From contig JBKJMN010000055.1 in assembly GCA_046596405.1 (NCBI GenBank), forward strand, positions 1 to 33,633: a stretch of DNA of 33,633 bases, given 5' to 3'. The notes beneath the pieces are model-generated. The model saw only the letters and a program-made list of their open reading frames with translations. It did not search any database and was not told where the DNA came from. This document shows, piece after piece, positions 1 through 6,775 of the stretch (its first letter is position 1; the number at the start of each line of letters is the position of its first letter). This stretch comes from PALSA-1004 sp046596405. GTDB lineage: Bacteria > Pseudomonadota > Gammaproteobacteria > Burkholderiales > SG8-41. Both the position numbers and the translations under genes were made by a program.

Positions 1-281
1 TATGGACCATGGCGCGCGAAAACCTCGACGTCACCATCGTCATCTTCGCCAACCGCGCTTACAAGATACTGATCGGTGAATTATCCAACGTCGGCGGTGG
101 CACCCCGGGCCGCAACGCGACCGACATGCTGACGTTGGACCGCCCCAACATCGATTGGATGATGATCGCCAAAGGCTATGGCGTCGAATCCGGCCGCGCT
201 ACGACGCTCGATGAACTGGCGGTGCAGTTCAAGCGTGGGCTGGATACTGCGGGGCCGTATTTGGTGGAGTTGGTGATGTAG
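1..281 (+). CDS. Acetolactate synthase-like thiamine diphosphate enzyme, C-terminal part (5' end outside window)
   Basis: The reading frame is open from the left edge (first full codon at 3) to the TAG at 279-281, so this is the last ~92 residues of a longer protein. The segment beginning WTMARENLDVT, followed by VIFANRAYKIL, matches the C-terminal TPP-binding domain of acetolactate synthase large-subunit-type enzymes. There the helix after the GDG...N cofactor motif leads into this strand, and the chain ends with a GP-LVE-V strand as here. The family condenses or decarboxylates 2-oxo acids in the cytoplasm. The substrate cannot be told, because the catalytic glutamate and the cofactor motif lie outside the window. 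An ATG at 9 is internal, not the true start. The family call is firm; calling it a true IlvB/IlvG would be a guess. Confidence 0.85.
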   Translation, partial: WTMARENLDVTIVIFANRAYKILIGELSNVGGGTPGRNATDMLTLDRPNIDWMMIAKGYGVESGRATTLDELAVQFKRGLDTAGPYLVELVM

Positions 282-340
282 TGATTGAATTGATTGAAGA
301 TCGGAAGCAATTATGCAATGAGCCAAGCCCGACCCCATTG

Positions 341-502
341 CTACGCATCCGATACATCCATGCCGCCGAATTTGGCGCGCCACTTATAAAACGAGGCATC
401 GCTGAAGCCGCCCTTACGGCACAGCTCTTTGACCGGCATCCCCGCGTCGGCTTGTTTAATAAAACCGATGATCTGTTCTTCACTAAATCTGCTCTTCTTC
501 AT
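341..502 (-). pseudogene. Truncated IS3-family transposase OrfA
   Basis: Read on the minus strand from ATG 500-502 this gives 53 residues starting MKKSRFSEEQIIGFIKQADA and ending KFGGMDVSDA before a TAG. This is the N-terminal helix-turn-helix half of the small OrfA protein of IS3-family elements (IS407-like group), usually close to 88 residues. The sequence breaks right after the SDA that normally precedes the leucine-zipper half. The second helix region, OrfB (the DDE integrase) and the left end are all missing. It can still be translated but should be non-functional as a transposase. Confidence 0.85.
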
Positions 503-571
503 ATCCGTCATTCTCCTTGATTTGACGGACTTCGCTCCTTCAGATTGGTATGGCTGGCGGGGTGCAGGTCA
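341..571 (-). mobile_element. IS3-family insertion sequence remnant (right-end fragment)
   Basis: Reading inward from 571 on the minus strand, the fragment begins TGACCTGCACCCCGCC. This resembles the terminal inverted repeat of IS407-type IS3 elements, which start TGA and are rich in C. The truncated OrfA start follows about 70 bases later, at the usual distance. The opposite end is absent: similarity stops near 341, and 282-340, between it and the upstream stop codon, holds nothing I recognise. Positions 572-599, between the IS end and the next gene, also hold nothing recognisable. The remnant records a past insertion followed by deletion of most of the element. Confidence 0.75.
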
Positions 572-599
572 ATGATGAACAAGTTCGCGCTGCTATCCG

Positions 600-1568
600 T
601 CAATCCGCCTTAATGCCCGCCGCTTGTACCACCTTGCGCCACTTTTCGATTTCATCGTTGATGATGGCAGCAAACTCTTTCGGCGTATTCGCAACGGGCT
701 CGGCACCCTGATTTCTCAGGTTGTCGCGCACGTCGGGAAGCTGCAGCGTTTTTACCATTTCACGGTGCAACTGATCGACAATCGTTTGCGGTGTTTTGGC
801 AGGCGCGAGTAATCCGTACCACGCGTTCGATTCGTAGCCGCGCACGCCCGCTTCGTCGATCGTAGGCAGTTCCGGCAGCACCGGCGAGCGCTTGAGCGAA
901 GCAACGCCGAGCGCGCGCAGGCGGCCGGATTTGAGATGCGGCATCGCGACGAGCACCGTCGTAAAGGTGAGCTGGGTTTCGCCGCTGATCAGCGCAATGA
1001 TCGAAGGTGCCGCGCCTTTGTAGGGGACGTGGGTCATCCTGATGCCGGCCATGGAACTGAAGAGTTCCGCCGACAAATGTGAAGGCGTGCCGTTGCCGAT
1101 CGACGCATAGAGAATTTCACCCGGCCGCTTCTTCGCGAGCGCGATCAGATCTTTGACCGTCTTGACCGGCAGCGCCGGATTCACGACCAGAATATTCGGC
1201 ACGGTCGCGATCAGCGTGATGGGCGCGAAGTCTTTGACGGTGTCGTAGCCGAGCTTCGGATAGAGCGAAGCGTTCTGGGCGTGGCTCGCAAACGTCGCGA
1301 GCAGCGTATAGCCATCCGGGGCCGACTTTGCGACCGCTTCCGTGCCGACCGTCCCGCTAGCACCCGAGCGGTTGTCGATGACGACCGGTTGGCCGAGGCT
1401 GTCGGACAGTTTGGGCGCGAGCAGGCGCGATACTGCGTCGATGCCGCCGCCGGCGGGGAACGGCACCACCATGCGCACCGGCTTGACCGGGTAAGCCTGG
1501 GCGGCGCTATTGCCTGCACTGCAGACGGCGAGCGCGCCGGCCAGCGCGGCGAGGGCGACGGGCTTCAT
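600..1568 (-). CDS. Bug/TctC-family periplasmic solute receptor (copy A)
   Basis: A 322-residue protein of normal family length (about 320-330). Bug receptors are periplasmic binding proteins of tripartite tricarboxylate transporters and bind carboxylates such as citrate, glutamate, nicotinate or aromatic acids. A Sec signal peptide covers residues 1-25 (cleavage near SAAQA). The ligand loop PFPAGGGID lies at about 36-44, the second-lobe segment with SHLSAELF at about 163-170, and HVPYKG at 180-185. The ATG is 5 bases after the stop of the 3-hydroxyacyl-CoA dehydrogenase gene, so the two are probably co-transcribed. This suggests the imported acid is oxidised as a CoA thioester. The ligand cannot be predicted. 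No TctA or TctB gene is nearby. Confidence 0.93.
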   Translation of the reverse strand: MKPVALAALAGALAVCSAGNSAAQAYPVKPVRMVVPFPAGGGIDAVSRLLAPKLSDSLGQPVVIDNRSGASGTVGTEAVAKSAPDGYTLLATFASHAQNASLYPKLGYDTVKDFAPITLIATVPNILVVNPALPVKTVKDLIALAKKRPGEILYASIGNGTPSHLSAELFSSMAGIRMTHVPYKGAAPSIIALISGETQLTFTTVLVAMPHLKSGRLRALGVASLKRSPVLPELPTIDEAGVRGYESNAWYGLLAPAKTPQTIVDQLHREMVKTLQLPDVRDNLRNQGAEPVANTPKEFAAIINDEIEKWRKVVQAAGIKAD

Positions 1569-1573
1569 GCCCG

Positions 1574-2500
1574 CTACTTGCCTTCGGCCTTCAAGATCGC
1601 GAACGCCTGCTGCAGCACTTTCTCGATGCGCGTTTTCTCCGCGGCGACGGTCTCATCCGTCCATTCCCAGATGCCGCGCTTGGTCTTCATGCCGATGTGG
1701 CCGTTGGCGATCATGTCTTTCAGGAACTGGGGCGGTTCTTTTTCGCTGTGCAGGCTCGGATACAGCGAAGTGCCGGCGTAAAGATTGGTGTCCCAGCCCG
1801 ACATTTCCTTTTGCGTCATCGGCCCGCAGGCGAGAAAACGAAAGCCGAAGCCGTAGCGCACCGCGGTGTCGATGCCTTCCGGCGATACCACGCCATCAGC
1901 GACCAGGTACAGCGCCTCGCGCATCATCGCGTGTTGCAGGCGGTTGCCGATGAAGCCGGGGATATCTTTGTTGACGCGCACCGGTGCTTTGCCGAGCGCC
2001 TTCTGTTGGACTTCGAGCGCGTCGCCGACCGCTTTGTCGGTGAACTCGGCCTGGATGATTTCGACCAGTGGCACGAGGTGGGCCGGCATGAAGTAGTGCA
2101 AGCCGACCACGCGCGAGCGGGTCTTCAGGTGGCGGCCGATGTCGCCGATCGGGAACGTGGAGGTATTGCTCGCGAGCGGAATCTCCGGCCGGGCAAGCGT
2201 TTCTAACTCGGAAAAAAGTTTCTGCTTGAGCGCGAGATCCTCGGTTGCCGCTTCGATCACGAGATCGACGTCCTGCCACGGAATCGCGGCGAGGTTCGCG
2301 TACGTTTTGACGAGCGCCGCGGCGCTGTCGGGCGCGCCCAGTTTTCCGAGGCCGGTTTTAACCCGCGCGGGAAGTGAAGCGCGCGTTATTTCCGACGGGC
2401 TCATCACATGCACGTTCCAGTTGCCGGCGGCGAAGATGATGGCAATGTCGCCGCCCATAATGCCGCCGCCGATGATGACGACGCCTTGTTGCTTGGCCAT
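1574..2500 (-). CDS. 3-hydroxyacyl-CoA dehydrogenase (NAD-dependent)
   Basis: A 308-residue cytoplasmic enzyme that oxidises L-3-hydroxyacyl-CoA to 3-oxoacyl-CoA with NAD+. The N-terminal Rossmann fold has IIGGGIMGGDIA at about 9-20, close to the usual GxGxMGxG. Family active-site positions are present: Ser111-Asn112 in LASNTSTFPI, His135 in GLHYFMP, and Glu147 in PLVEII twelve residues later, the spacing of the known His-Glu pair. The common HFFNP motif reads HYFMP here, so the substrate may be unusual. The C-terminal domain (about 185-308) carries DIPGFIGNRLQHAMMREAL. I chose ATG 2500 because it starts the Rossmann strand and has a GGGAG site upstream; a longer frame to 2581 adds unrelated sequence. 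Probably first gene of a two-gene unit with Bug copy A. Confidence 0.92.
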   Translation of the reverse strand: MAKQQGVVIIGGGIMGGDIAIIFAAGNWNVHVMSPSEITRASLPARVKTGLGKLGAPDSAAALVKTYANLAAIPWQDVDLVIEAATEDLALKQKLFSELETLARPEIPLASNTSTFPIGDIGRHLKTRSRVVGLHYFMPAHLVPLVEIIQAEFTDKAVGDALEVQQKALGKAPVRVNKDIPGFIGNRLQHAMMREALYLVADGVVSPEGIDTAVRYGFGFRFLACGPMTQKEMSGWDTNLYAGTSLYPSLHSEKEPPQFLKDMIANGHIGMKTKRGIWEWTDETVAAEKTRIEKVLQQAFAILKAEGK

Positions 2501-2551
2501 GCGTAGGACTCCCGGATGAAAAACTGCGGCGCCGCGCGCCTCAGCGTGAAC

Positions 2552-2600
2552 TAAACCAAGAAAACCGGGTAACGCCGGCACGGTGTGCCGGCGTTACCCG
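2552..2600 (-). terminator. Rho-independent terminator after the methyltransferase pair
   Basis: A perfect 16-bp inverted repeat (2566-2581 and 2585-2600) with a 3-base loop. On the minus strand it is followed by GTTTTCTTGGTTT. It lies 35 bases past the stop codon at 2636 and ends the minus-strand unit that begins near 6680. It also separates this unit from the dehydrogenase gene, whose promoter must lie between about 2501 and 2552. Confidence 0.85.
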
Positions 2601-2635
2601 AATCGGAAAGTAGTGAACGGGTCTGCGTGCCGGCG

Positions 2636-3469
2636 CTACTTCGCAGCAGGCTTGGCGCCCGTCCGCGTTGCGCTCCACGCGCCGCTGCTGGCGCCGCGCA
2701 TCGTGCCTTCGATGGTATTGCCGTTGACGCGGCCCGTATACTCAGTATTGCCTGCGCTGAACGAAATCTGATCGCCGCGCAATTTGCCGTTGGTGATGGC
2801 GCCGCTATTGCTGCCGCCGCGCAACGTGCCGGTGACCATCTGGAAGTTTTGCGCCAGCGACAGTTCGCCCTGCGCGATCTGCCACGTGCCTTCGACCTTG
2901 GCCGGGACTATCCACATATAAGCGGTGCGGCCGTCGAACGAATCGGTCTGGTCAGCTGACCAGTCGTCCATGGTGAACGCGTGCGACACGATGCGCGTGC
3001 CGGGTTTCAGGTCGAGAATTTTCGGCCGCAATTTCACATTGATCGTCGGCAGCAAGTACATCGTGATCACGGTCGCCTGCGAAAAATCGCTCTCGAAAAT
3101 ATCAGCCTTCATGAAGTTGGCCATGCCCGGGACGCCGGCTTTCTCGGCGTTGCGCTTGGAGAGTTCGACCATGTCCGGGTTGTATTCGATGCCGAGCGCC
3201 CTGGCGCCACGTTTGGCGGCGGCGATCACGGTGCGGCCGTCGCCGGAGCCGAGATCGATCACGGTGTCGGCGGCGGTGACTTTCGCCATGTCGAGCATTT
3301 TTGCGATCAGTCCTTCCGGGGTGGGAACCCAGATGACGTCCTTGCCTTCCTGGCCGACTTGCGGCTCGAAATCCTTCTCCTTTTTAACCGGCTGCGCGCA
3401 CACGCCCGCCGCGATGAGGCACAGCATAAAAGTCAGATAACAGCGTCGCCCAAACGGTGCAGCCCACAT
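2636..3469 (-). CDS. Exported class I SAM methyltransferase-like protein (copy 1)
   Basis: A 277-residue protein with a signal peptide at its N-terminus (basic GRRC, then YLTFMLCLIAAGVCA, cut near residue 25). The following domain (about 45-195) has class I methyltransferase features: the SAM-loop DLGSGDG at 72-78, the strand GIEYNPDMVE with its acidic residue, and MYLLPTINVKLRPKIL, typical of a widespread uncharacterised secreted methyltransferase-like family. The C-terminal part (about 195-265) is a beta-rich domain with GTW, L-L-Q, GTLRGG and RVNGNTIEGT spacings. It is a tandem paralogue of the gene at 3517-4344, with 47 bases between them, and GGAG lies upstream of the start. Whether it uses SAM in the periplasm, where SAM is not normally supplied, is unknown. 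Confidence 0.85.
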   Translation of the reverse strand: MWAAPFGRRCYLTFMLCLIAAGVCAQPVKKEKDFEPQVGQEGKDVIWVPTPEGLIAKMLDMAKVTAADTVIDLGSGDGRTVIAAAKRGARALGIEYNPDMVELSKRNAEKAGVPGMANFMKADIFESDFSQATVITMYLLPTINVKLRPKILDLKPGTRIVSHAFTMDDWSADQTDSFDGRTAYMWIVPAKVEGTWQIAQGELSLAQNFQMVTGTLRGGSNSGAITNGKLRGDQISFSAGNTEYTGRVNGNTIEGTMRGASSGAWSATRTGAKPAAK

Positions 3470-3516
3470 GCGAATTTCTCCTTGAATCGATAAAAATTGG
3501 ATTTAAAACCTGCGCC

Positions 3517-4344
3517 TTACCGGCGGGTCGCCGTCCACTTGGACGAGGTGCCGCCGGTCGTGACGGTGCCATCGATGGTGTTGCCATTGACGCGGCCGGC
3601 ATAGCTGGCGCCGCCCGCGGTAAAGCTTAACTGGTCCGCGCGCAGCTTCGCGTTGCTGATGATTTGGGAATCGCCGCCGGATTTGAGCGTGCCCTGAACC
3701 ATCTGGAATTCCTGCTTGAGCGTGATATCGCCCTGCGCGGATTGCCAGGTGCCGGCGACTTTGGCGGGCACGATCCACAAGTGTGCGGTGCAGTAATAGC
3801 TGCAGCCGGCGGCTTCCTCGACGGTTGCGGTCTCGTCGTCTTTCCATTCGCCCATCGTAAAGGTGTTCGACACGATGCGCGTGCCCGGCTTCAGGTTGAG
3901 GATTTTCGGGCGCAGCTTCAGGTTGATATCGGGCAGCAGGAACAACGTGATCACGTTGGCCTGTGAAAAATCGGTTTCGAACAAGTCGGCTTTCAGAAAT
4001 GTCGCCTTGTCGGTAACGCCCGCCTTGACGGCGTTCGCCTTCGACAATTCGACCATGTCGGGATTGTATTCAATGCCGGTCGAGCGCGAGCCGCGCTTGG
4101 CCGCGGTGATCACGGTACGGCCGTCGCCCGAGCCCAGGTCCATATGCACCTCAGCGGGCGTGAGCTTTGCCATGTCGAGCATTTTGTCGACCAGCGCCTG
4201 CGAAGTCGGGACCCATACGACGTCCTTACCCGGTTGGCCGGAAACAGGCTCGAATGGTTTTTGCGCGGGTTGCGCGAGCGCCCCGCCCGCCAGCAGCAGC
4301 ACGGCGGCGGCAAGCAGCGGACGTAGAGTATTCAATGCATGCAT
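3517..4344 (-). CDS. Exported class I SAM methyltransferase-like protein (copy 2)
   Basis: A 275-residue paralogue of its downstream neighbour, with the same order of parts. A signal peptide covers about 1-25 (LLAAAVLLLAGGALAQ). The SAM loop DLGSGDG is at 69-75, the acidic residue Glu92 in GIEYNPDMVE, then LFLLPDINLKLRPKIL, and a C-terminal beta domain from about 198. It differs from copy 1 by an insertion near 175-186 that contains CSYYC, a cysteine pair that could form a disulfide in the periplasm. A GGGAGA site precedes the ATG. It follows the Bug copy B gene by 35 bases. The protein or lipid it modifies, if any, cannot be deduced. Confidence 0.85.
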   Translation of the reverse strand: MHALNTLRPLLAAAVLLLAGGALAQPAQKPFEPVSGQPGKDVVWVPTSQALVDKMLDMAKLTPAEVHMDLGSGDGRTVITAAKRGSRSTGIEYNPDMVELSKANAVKAGVTDKATFLKADLFETDFSQANVITLFLLPDINLKLRPKILNLKPGTRIVSNTFTMGEWKDDETATVEEAAGCSYYCTAHLWIVPAKVAGTWQSAQGDITLKQEFQMVQGTLKSGGDSQIISNAKLRADQLSFTAGGASYAGRVNGNTIDGTVTTGGTSSKWTATRR

Positions 4345-4379
4345 TACAGGTCTCCCGTTAATTGAATCCAGCGGTTATT

Positions 4380-5390
4380 TTAATCCGGCTTGGCGCCTGA
4401 CGCCCTGACGACGGGCGCCCAGCGCGCGATTTCTGCCTTGATGTGCGCGGCGAATTCCTCGGGCGTATTGCCAACAGGCACCGTGCCGTCGGCGGCGAGC
4501 TTCTCGCGCACGTCCGGCAGTGCGAGTGCTTTTTTCATTTCGGCGTTGAGCTTCATAACGATATCGCGCGGCGTGCCGGCGGGTGCTAACACGCCGTACC
4601 ATTGCGTCGCGTCGTAACCGGGCACGCCTGATTCGGCGATGGTCGGCACTGCGGGGAACTGCGTGAGGCGTTTGGCCGTGCCGACCGCCATCAGCCGCAG
4701 CCGCTCGGAGCGCACGTGCGGCATCACCGCCGGCATGCCGGTAATCATCATCGAAGTCTGCCCGGCCACGAGATCGATGAGCGCCGGTCCGGTGCCTTTG
4801 TACGGCACGTGTATGAGCTCGATTTTGGCGAGCAGCTCGAAGTACGCCGCCGCAAGGTGCGCCGCGCTCCCGTTCCCGCCGGAGCCGTAGAGCAGTTGTT
4901 TCGGTTTGGCGCGCGCCAGCGCGACGAACTCCTTAACCGTGCGTGCCGGCAGCGACGGGTGCACGACCATCGCGTTCGGCACCATCGCGAGCAGGGTTAT
5001 GGGCGCGAAGCTTTTGATCGCGTCGTACGGCAGCTTTGCATACAGCGTCGGATTGACGCCGAACGTGCCGATGTGGCCCATCACGATGGTGTAGCCGTCG
5101 GGCGGCGCGTGCGCGGCGGCCTCGACACCGATGGTGCCGCCCGCGCCCCCGCGGTTCTCAACGATGACCTGCTGTCCCATGGACTCGGACATTTTGAGCG
5201 CGACGATGCGCGCGAGAAAGTCGGTGCTGCCGCCGGGCGGGAACGGCGCGATGAAGCGGACGGTTTTGGCCGGATAAGCCTGCCCTGAGCCTGTCGAAGC
5301 GGTTTGCGCGTGCGCCATACCGGCGACGCAAGCAAAGGTCATTGCAATTGCGGTTGCAATGACTTGGCGCGTTGCTTTTTCACGTTTCAC
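4380..5390 (-). CDS. Bug/TctC-family periplasmic solute receptor (copy B)
   Basis: A 336-residue receptor, slightly longer than its relatives. The start is GTG at 5390: it gives a basic n-region (KREKATRQ) and a hydrophobic core to AHA, while later ATGs would cut the signal peptide. Ligand loop PFPPGGSTDFLAR and HVPYKG are intact. After the signal peptide it has an extra TASTGSGQ before the usual AYPAK. Those codons come from a REP-like repeat (5279-5300). The start codon and its AGGG ribosome site lie within a TTCAC-type array (5379-5412). It begins 10 bases after the CoA-transferase stop, pointing to a shared substrate. Confidence 0.93.
   Translation of the reverse strand: MKREKATRQVIATAIAMTFACVAGMAHAQTASTGSGQAYPAKTVRFIAPFPPGGSTDFLARIVALKMSESMGQQVIVENRGGAGGTIGVEAAAHAPPDGYTIVMGHIGTFGVNPTLYAKLPYDAIKSFAPITLLAMVPNAMVVHPSLPARTVKEFVALARAKPKQLLYGSGGNGSAAHLAAAYFELLAKIELIHVPYKGTGPALIDLVAGQTSMMITGMPAVMPHVRSERLRLMAVGTAKRLTQFPAVPTIAESGVPGYDATQWYGVLAPAGTPRDIVMKLNAEMKKALALPDVREKLAADGTVPVGNTPEEFAAHIKAEIARWAPVVRASGAKPD
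5279..5300 (-). repeat. REP-like short element inside the receptor gene
   Basis: On the minus strand the core reads CTTCGACAGGCTCAGGGCA. This matches a short dispersed element commonly seen between genes in many proteobacteria. Here it lies in frame, just after the signal-peptide region of Bug copy B, and encodes the extra residues TASTGSGQ. The identification is from memory of the motif. Only this one copy is seen in the window. Confidence 0.6.
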
Positions 5391-5412
5391 TTTTCACCCT
5401 TCACGGTTTCAC
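5379..5412 (-). repeat. TTCAC heptamer array spanning a gene junction
   Basis: TTCAC occurs at 5379, 5386, 5393, 5400 and 5408, a nearly exact 7-base period; on the minus strand this reads GTGAA repeats. The array contains the TGA stop of the CoA-transferase (5401-5403), an AGGG ribosome site and the GTG start of Bug copy B (5388-5390). A related octamer array lies at 27590-27742. Confidence 0.7.
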
Positions 5413-6615
5413 GAGCCTGCCGTCCACCGCGGTGCCGGCGGCGACCATCGCCGCGATAGCCGCGTCGTCGCAGCCCGCTTCGTGCAATATCTCGACCGTG
5501 TGCTGGCCGATTTTGGGCGCCGGCATGAAGTCCTTGCGCGCACCGGCGGTGGATTTATTCACCAGCGCCATGTCTATCATGCGGCCTTCGGTCGGATGGT
5601 CGAACTTGCGGAAAAATCCGACATCCTTCAGGTGCGGATCTTCCATCAGCGATTCGAGCGTGTTGTACGGCATCGCCGGCACATCCGCCTTGTCGAATAT
5701 TGCTATCCATTCGGCAGTGGTCTTCAGCGCGAGGCCCGCGGCGCGTGCCGCGAAATATTCCGGCACATGCTTGAAGCGCGCGGCCACCGAACTGAAACGC
5801 GGATCGGTCTTGTATTCGGGTTTGCCGATCGCATCGAACACCGCGAACGCCTGCGCGTTGGTGTTCGCCGATATGCAGATATAGCCGTCCCTGGTCGGCG
5901 CCGGGCGCGCCCACGGATCGAAAATGCGCGGATCGCCCGTGGTGCCGATGGGCGGGTCGAAGGTCTGGTGATACATATGCTCCTCGAGCACATAGCGCGC
6001 GATGTTCTCGAACATCGGAACTTCGATCGACTGGCCTTCGCCGGTGCGCTCGCGATGATAAAGCGCCATCAGCACCATCTGCGTGGCGATGAGCCCGGTC
6101 GTCTTGTCGGCCATCACGATAGGCACATAGCGCGGTTCGCCGGTCGCGCGGTGATGCAGCGCTGCGATGCCGGCAGAACCCTGGATGATGGAATCGTAGG
6201 CGGGTTTGTTGCGGTACGGGCCGGTCTGCCCGAAGCCGACGATGCCGCAATAGATGATTTTCGGATTAATCGCTTTTACTTCGTCGTAAGAAAGCTTTAG
6301 CCGCGCCATTGCGGAGGGGCGCACGTTCCACAGCAGGATGTCGGCCTGCGCCAACAGTTTCTTCAGCGCGCCGTATGCTTCGGGCTTCTTCAAATCGATT
6401 GCGAGCGAGCGCTTGTTGCGGTTCAAATGCAGGAATTTCGGCGACATGTTGGGCGAGATCGCGCGCCCCGCGAGATTGCGCACGATATCGCCCGTCGGCG
6501 GCTCGATCTTGATGATGTCGGCGCCGTAGTCGGCGAGCATCAGCGTCACCATCGGCCCGACCACGACCGAAGTCAGGTCGATGACGCGCACGCCTTGCAG
6601 CGGTCCGCCGGCCAT
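5401..6615 (-). CDS. Family III (CaiB/BaiF-type) CoA-transferase
   Basis: A 404-residue cytoplasmic enzyme expected to move CoA between carboxylic acids. The N-terminal fold (GVRVIDLTSVVVGP, then ADYGADIIKIEPPTGD) is typical. The catalytic aspartate is Asp141 in KPAYDSIIQGSAG, matching the Asp that forms the acyl-anhydride in formyl-CoA transferase. The GFGQTGPY loop at about 127-134 and a C-terminal domain with PAMPYNTLESLMEDPHL are present. The ATG overlaps the stop of a 21-codon leader ORF (TGATG), so it may be translationally coupled. It heads a unit with a Bug receptor and two exported methyltransferase-like genes. The acid and the CoA donor are unknown. Confidence 0.93.
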   Translation of the reverse strand: MAGGPLQGVRVIDLTSVVVGPMVTLMLADYGADIIKIEPPTGDIVRNLAGRAISPNMSPKFLHLNRNKRSLAIDLKKPEAYGALKKLLAQADILLWNVRPSAMARLKLSYDEVKAINPKIIYCGIVGFGQTGPYRNKPAYDSIIQGSAGIAALHHRATGEPRYVPIVMADKTTGLIATQMVLMALYHRERTGEGQSIEVPMFENIARYVLEEHMYHQTFDPPIGTTGDPRIFDPWARPAPTRDGYICISANTNAQAFAVFDAIGKPEYKTDPRFSSVAARFKHVPEYFAARAAGLALKTTAEWIAIFDKADVPAMPYNTLESLMEDPHLKDVGFFRKFDHPTEGRMIDMALVNKSTAGARKDFMPAPKIGQHTVEILHEAGCDDAAIAAMVAAGTAVDGRLVKP

Positions 6616-6680
6616 CAGTGAAACTCCGCGCGCGCTGTGGTCGCGAGCGCGCGGCTGAATAAATTGGGGTTCTGCGCCAC
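6615..6680 (-). CDS. Candidate 21-residue leader ORF upstream of the CoA-transferase
   Basis: GTG at 6678-6680 is preceded by AAGGAG at 8 bases spacing. The frame runs 21 codons, starting MAQNPNLFSRAL, and ends in a TGA (6615-6617) that shares its A with the ATG of the CoA-transferase. The ribosome site is stronger than anything directly before that ATG. It could be a coupling leader peptide or the leftover N-terminus of a lost gene, perhaps an acyl-CoA ligase (a guess). No function can be assigned from the peptide. Confidence 0.45.
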   Translation of the reverse strand: MAQNPNLFSRALATTARAEFH

Positions 6681-6775
6681 GGGTAATTCTCCTTGCGGGT
6701 CGGATAGGTTCGAAATGCAGAGGCGCAATTCTATCAATTTCATGCGCCGCGATGCGGATTGCTACACACGTATTG

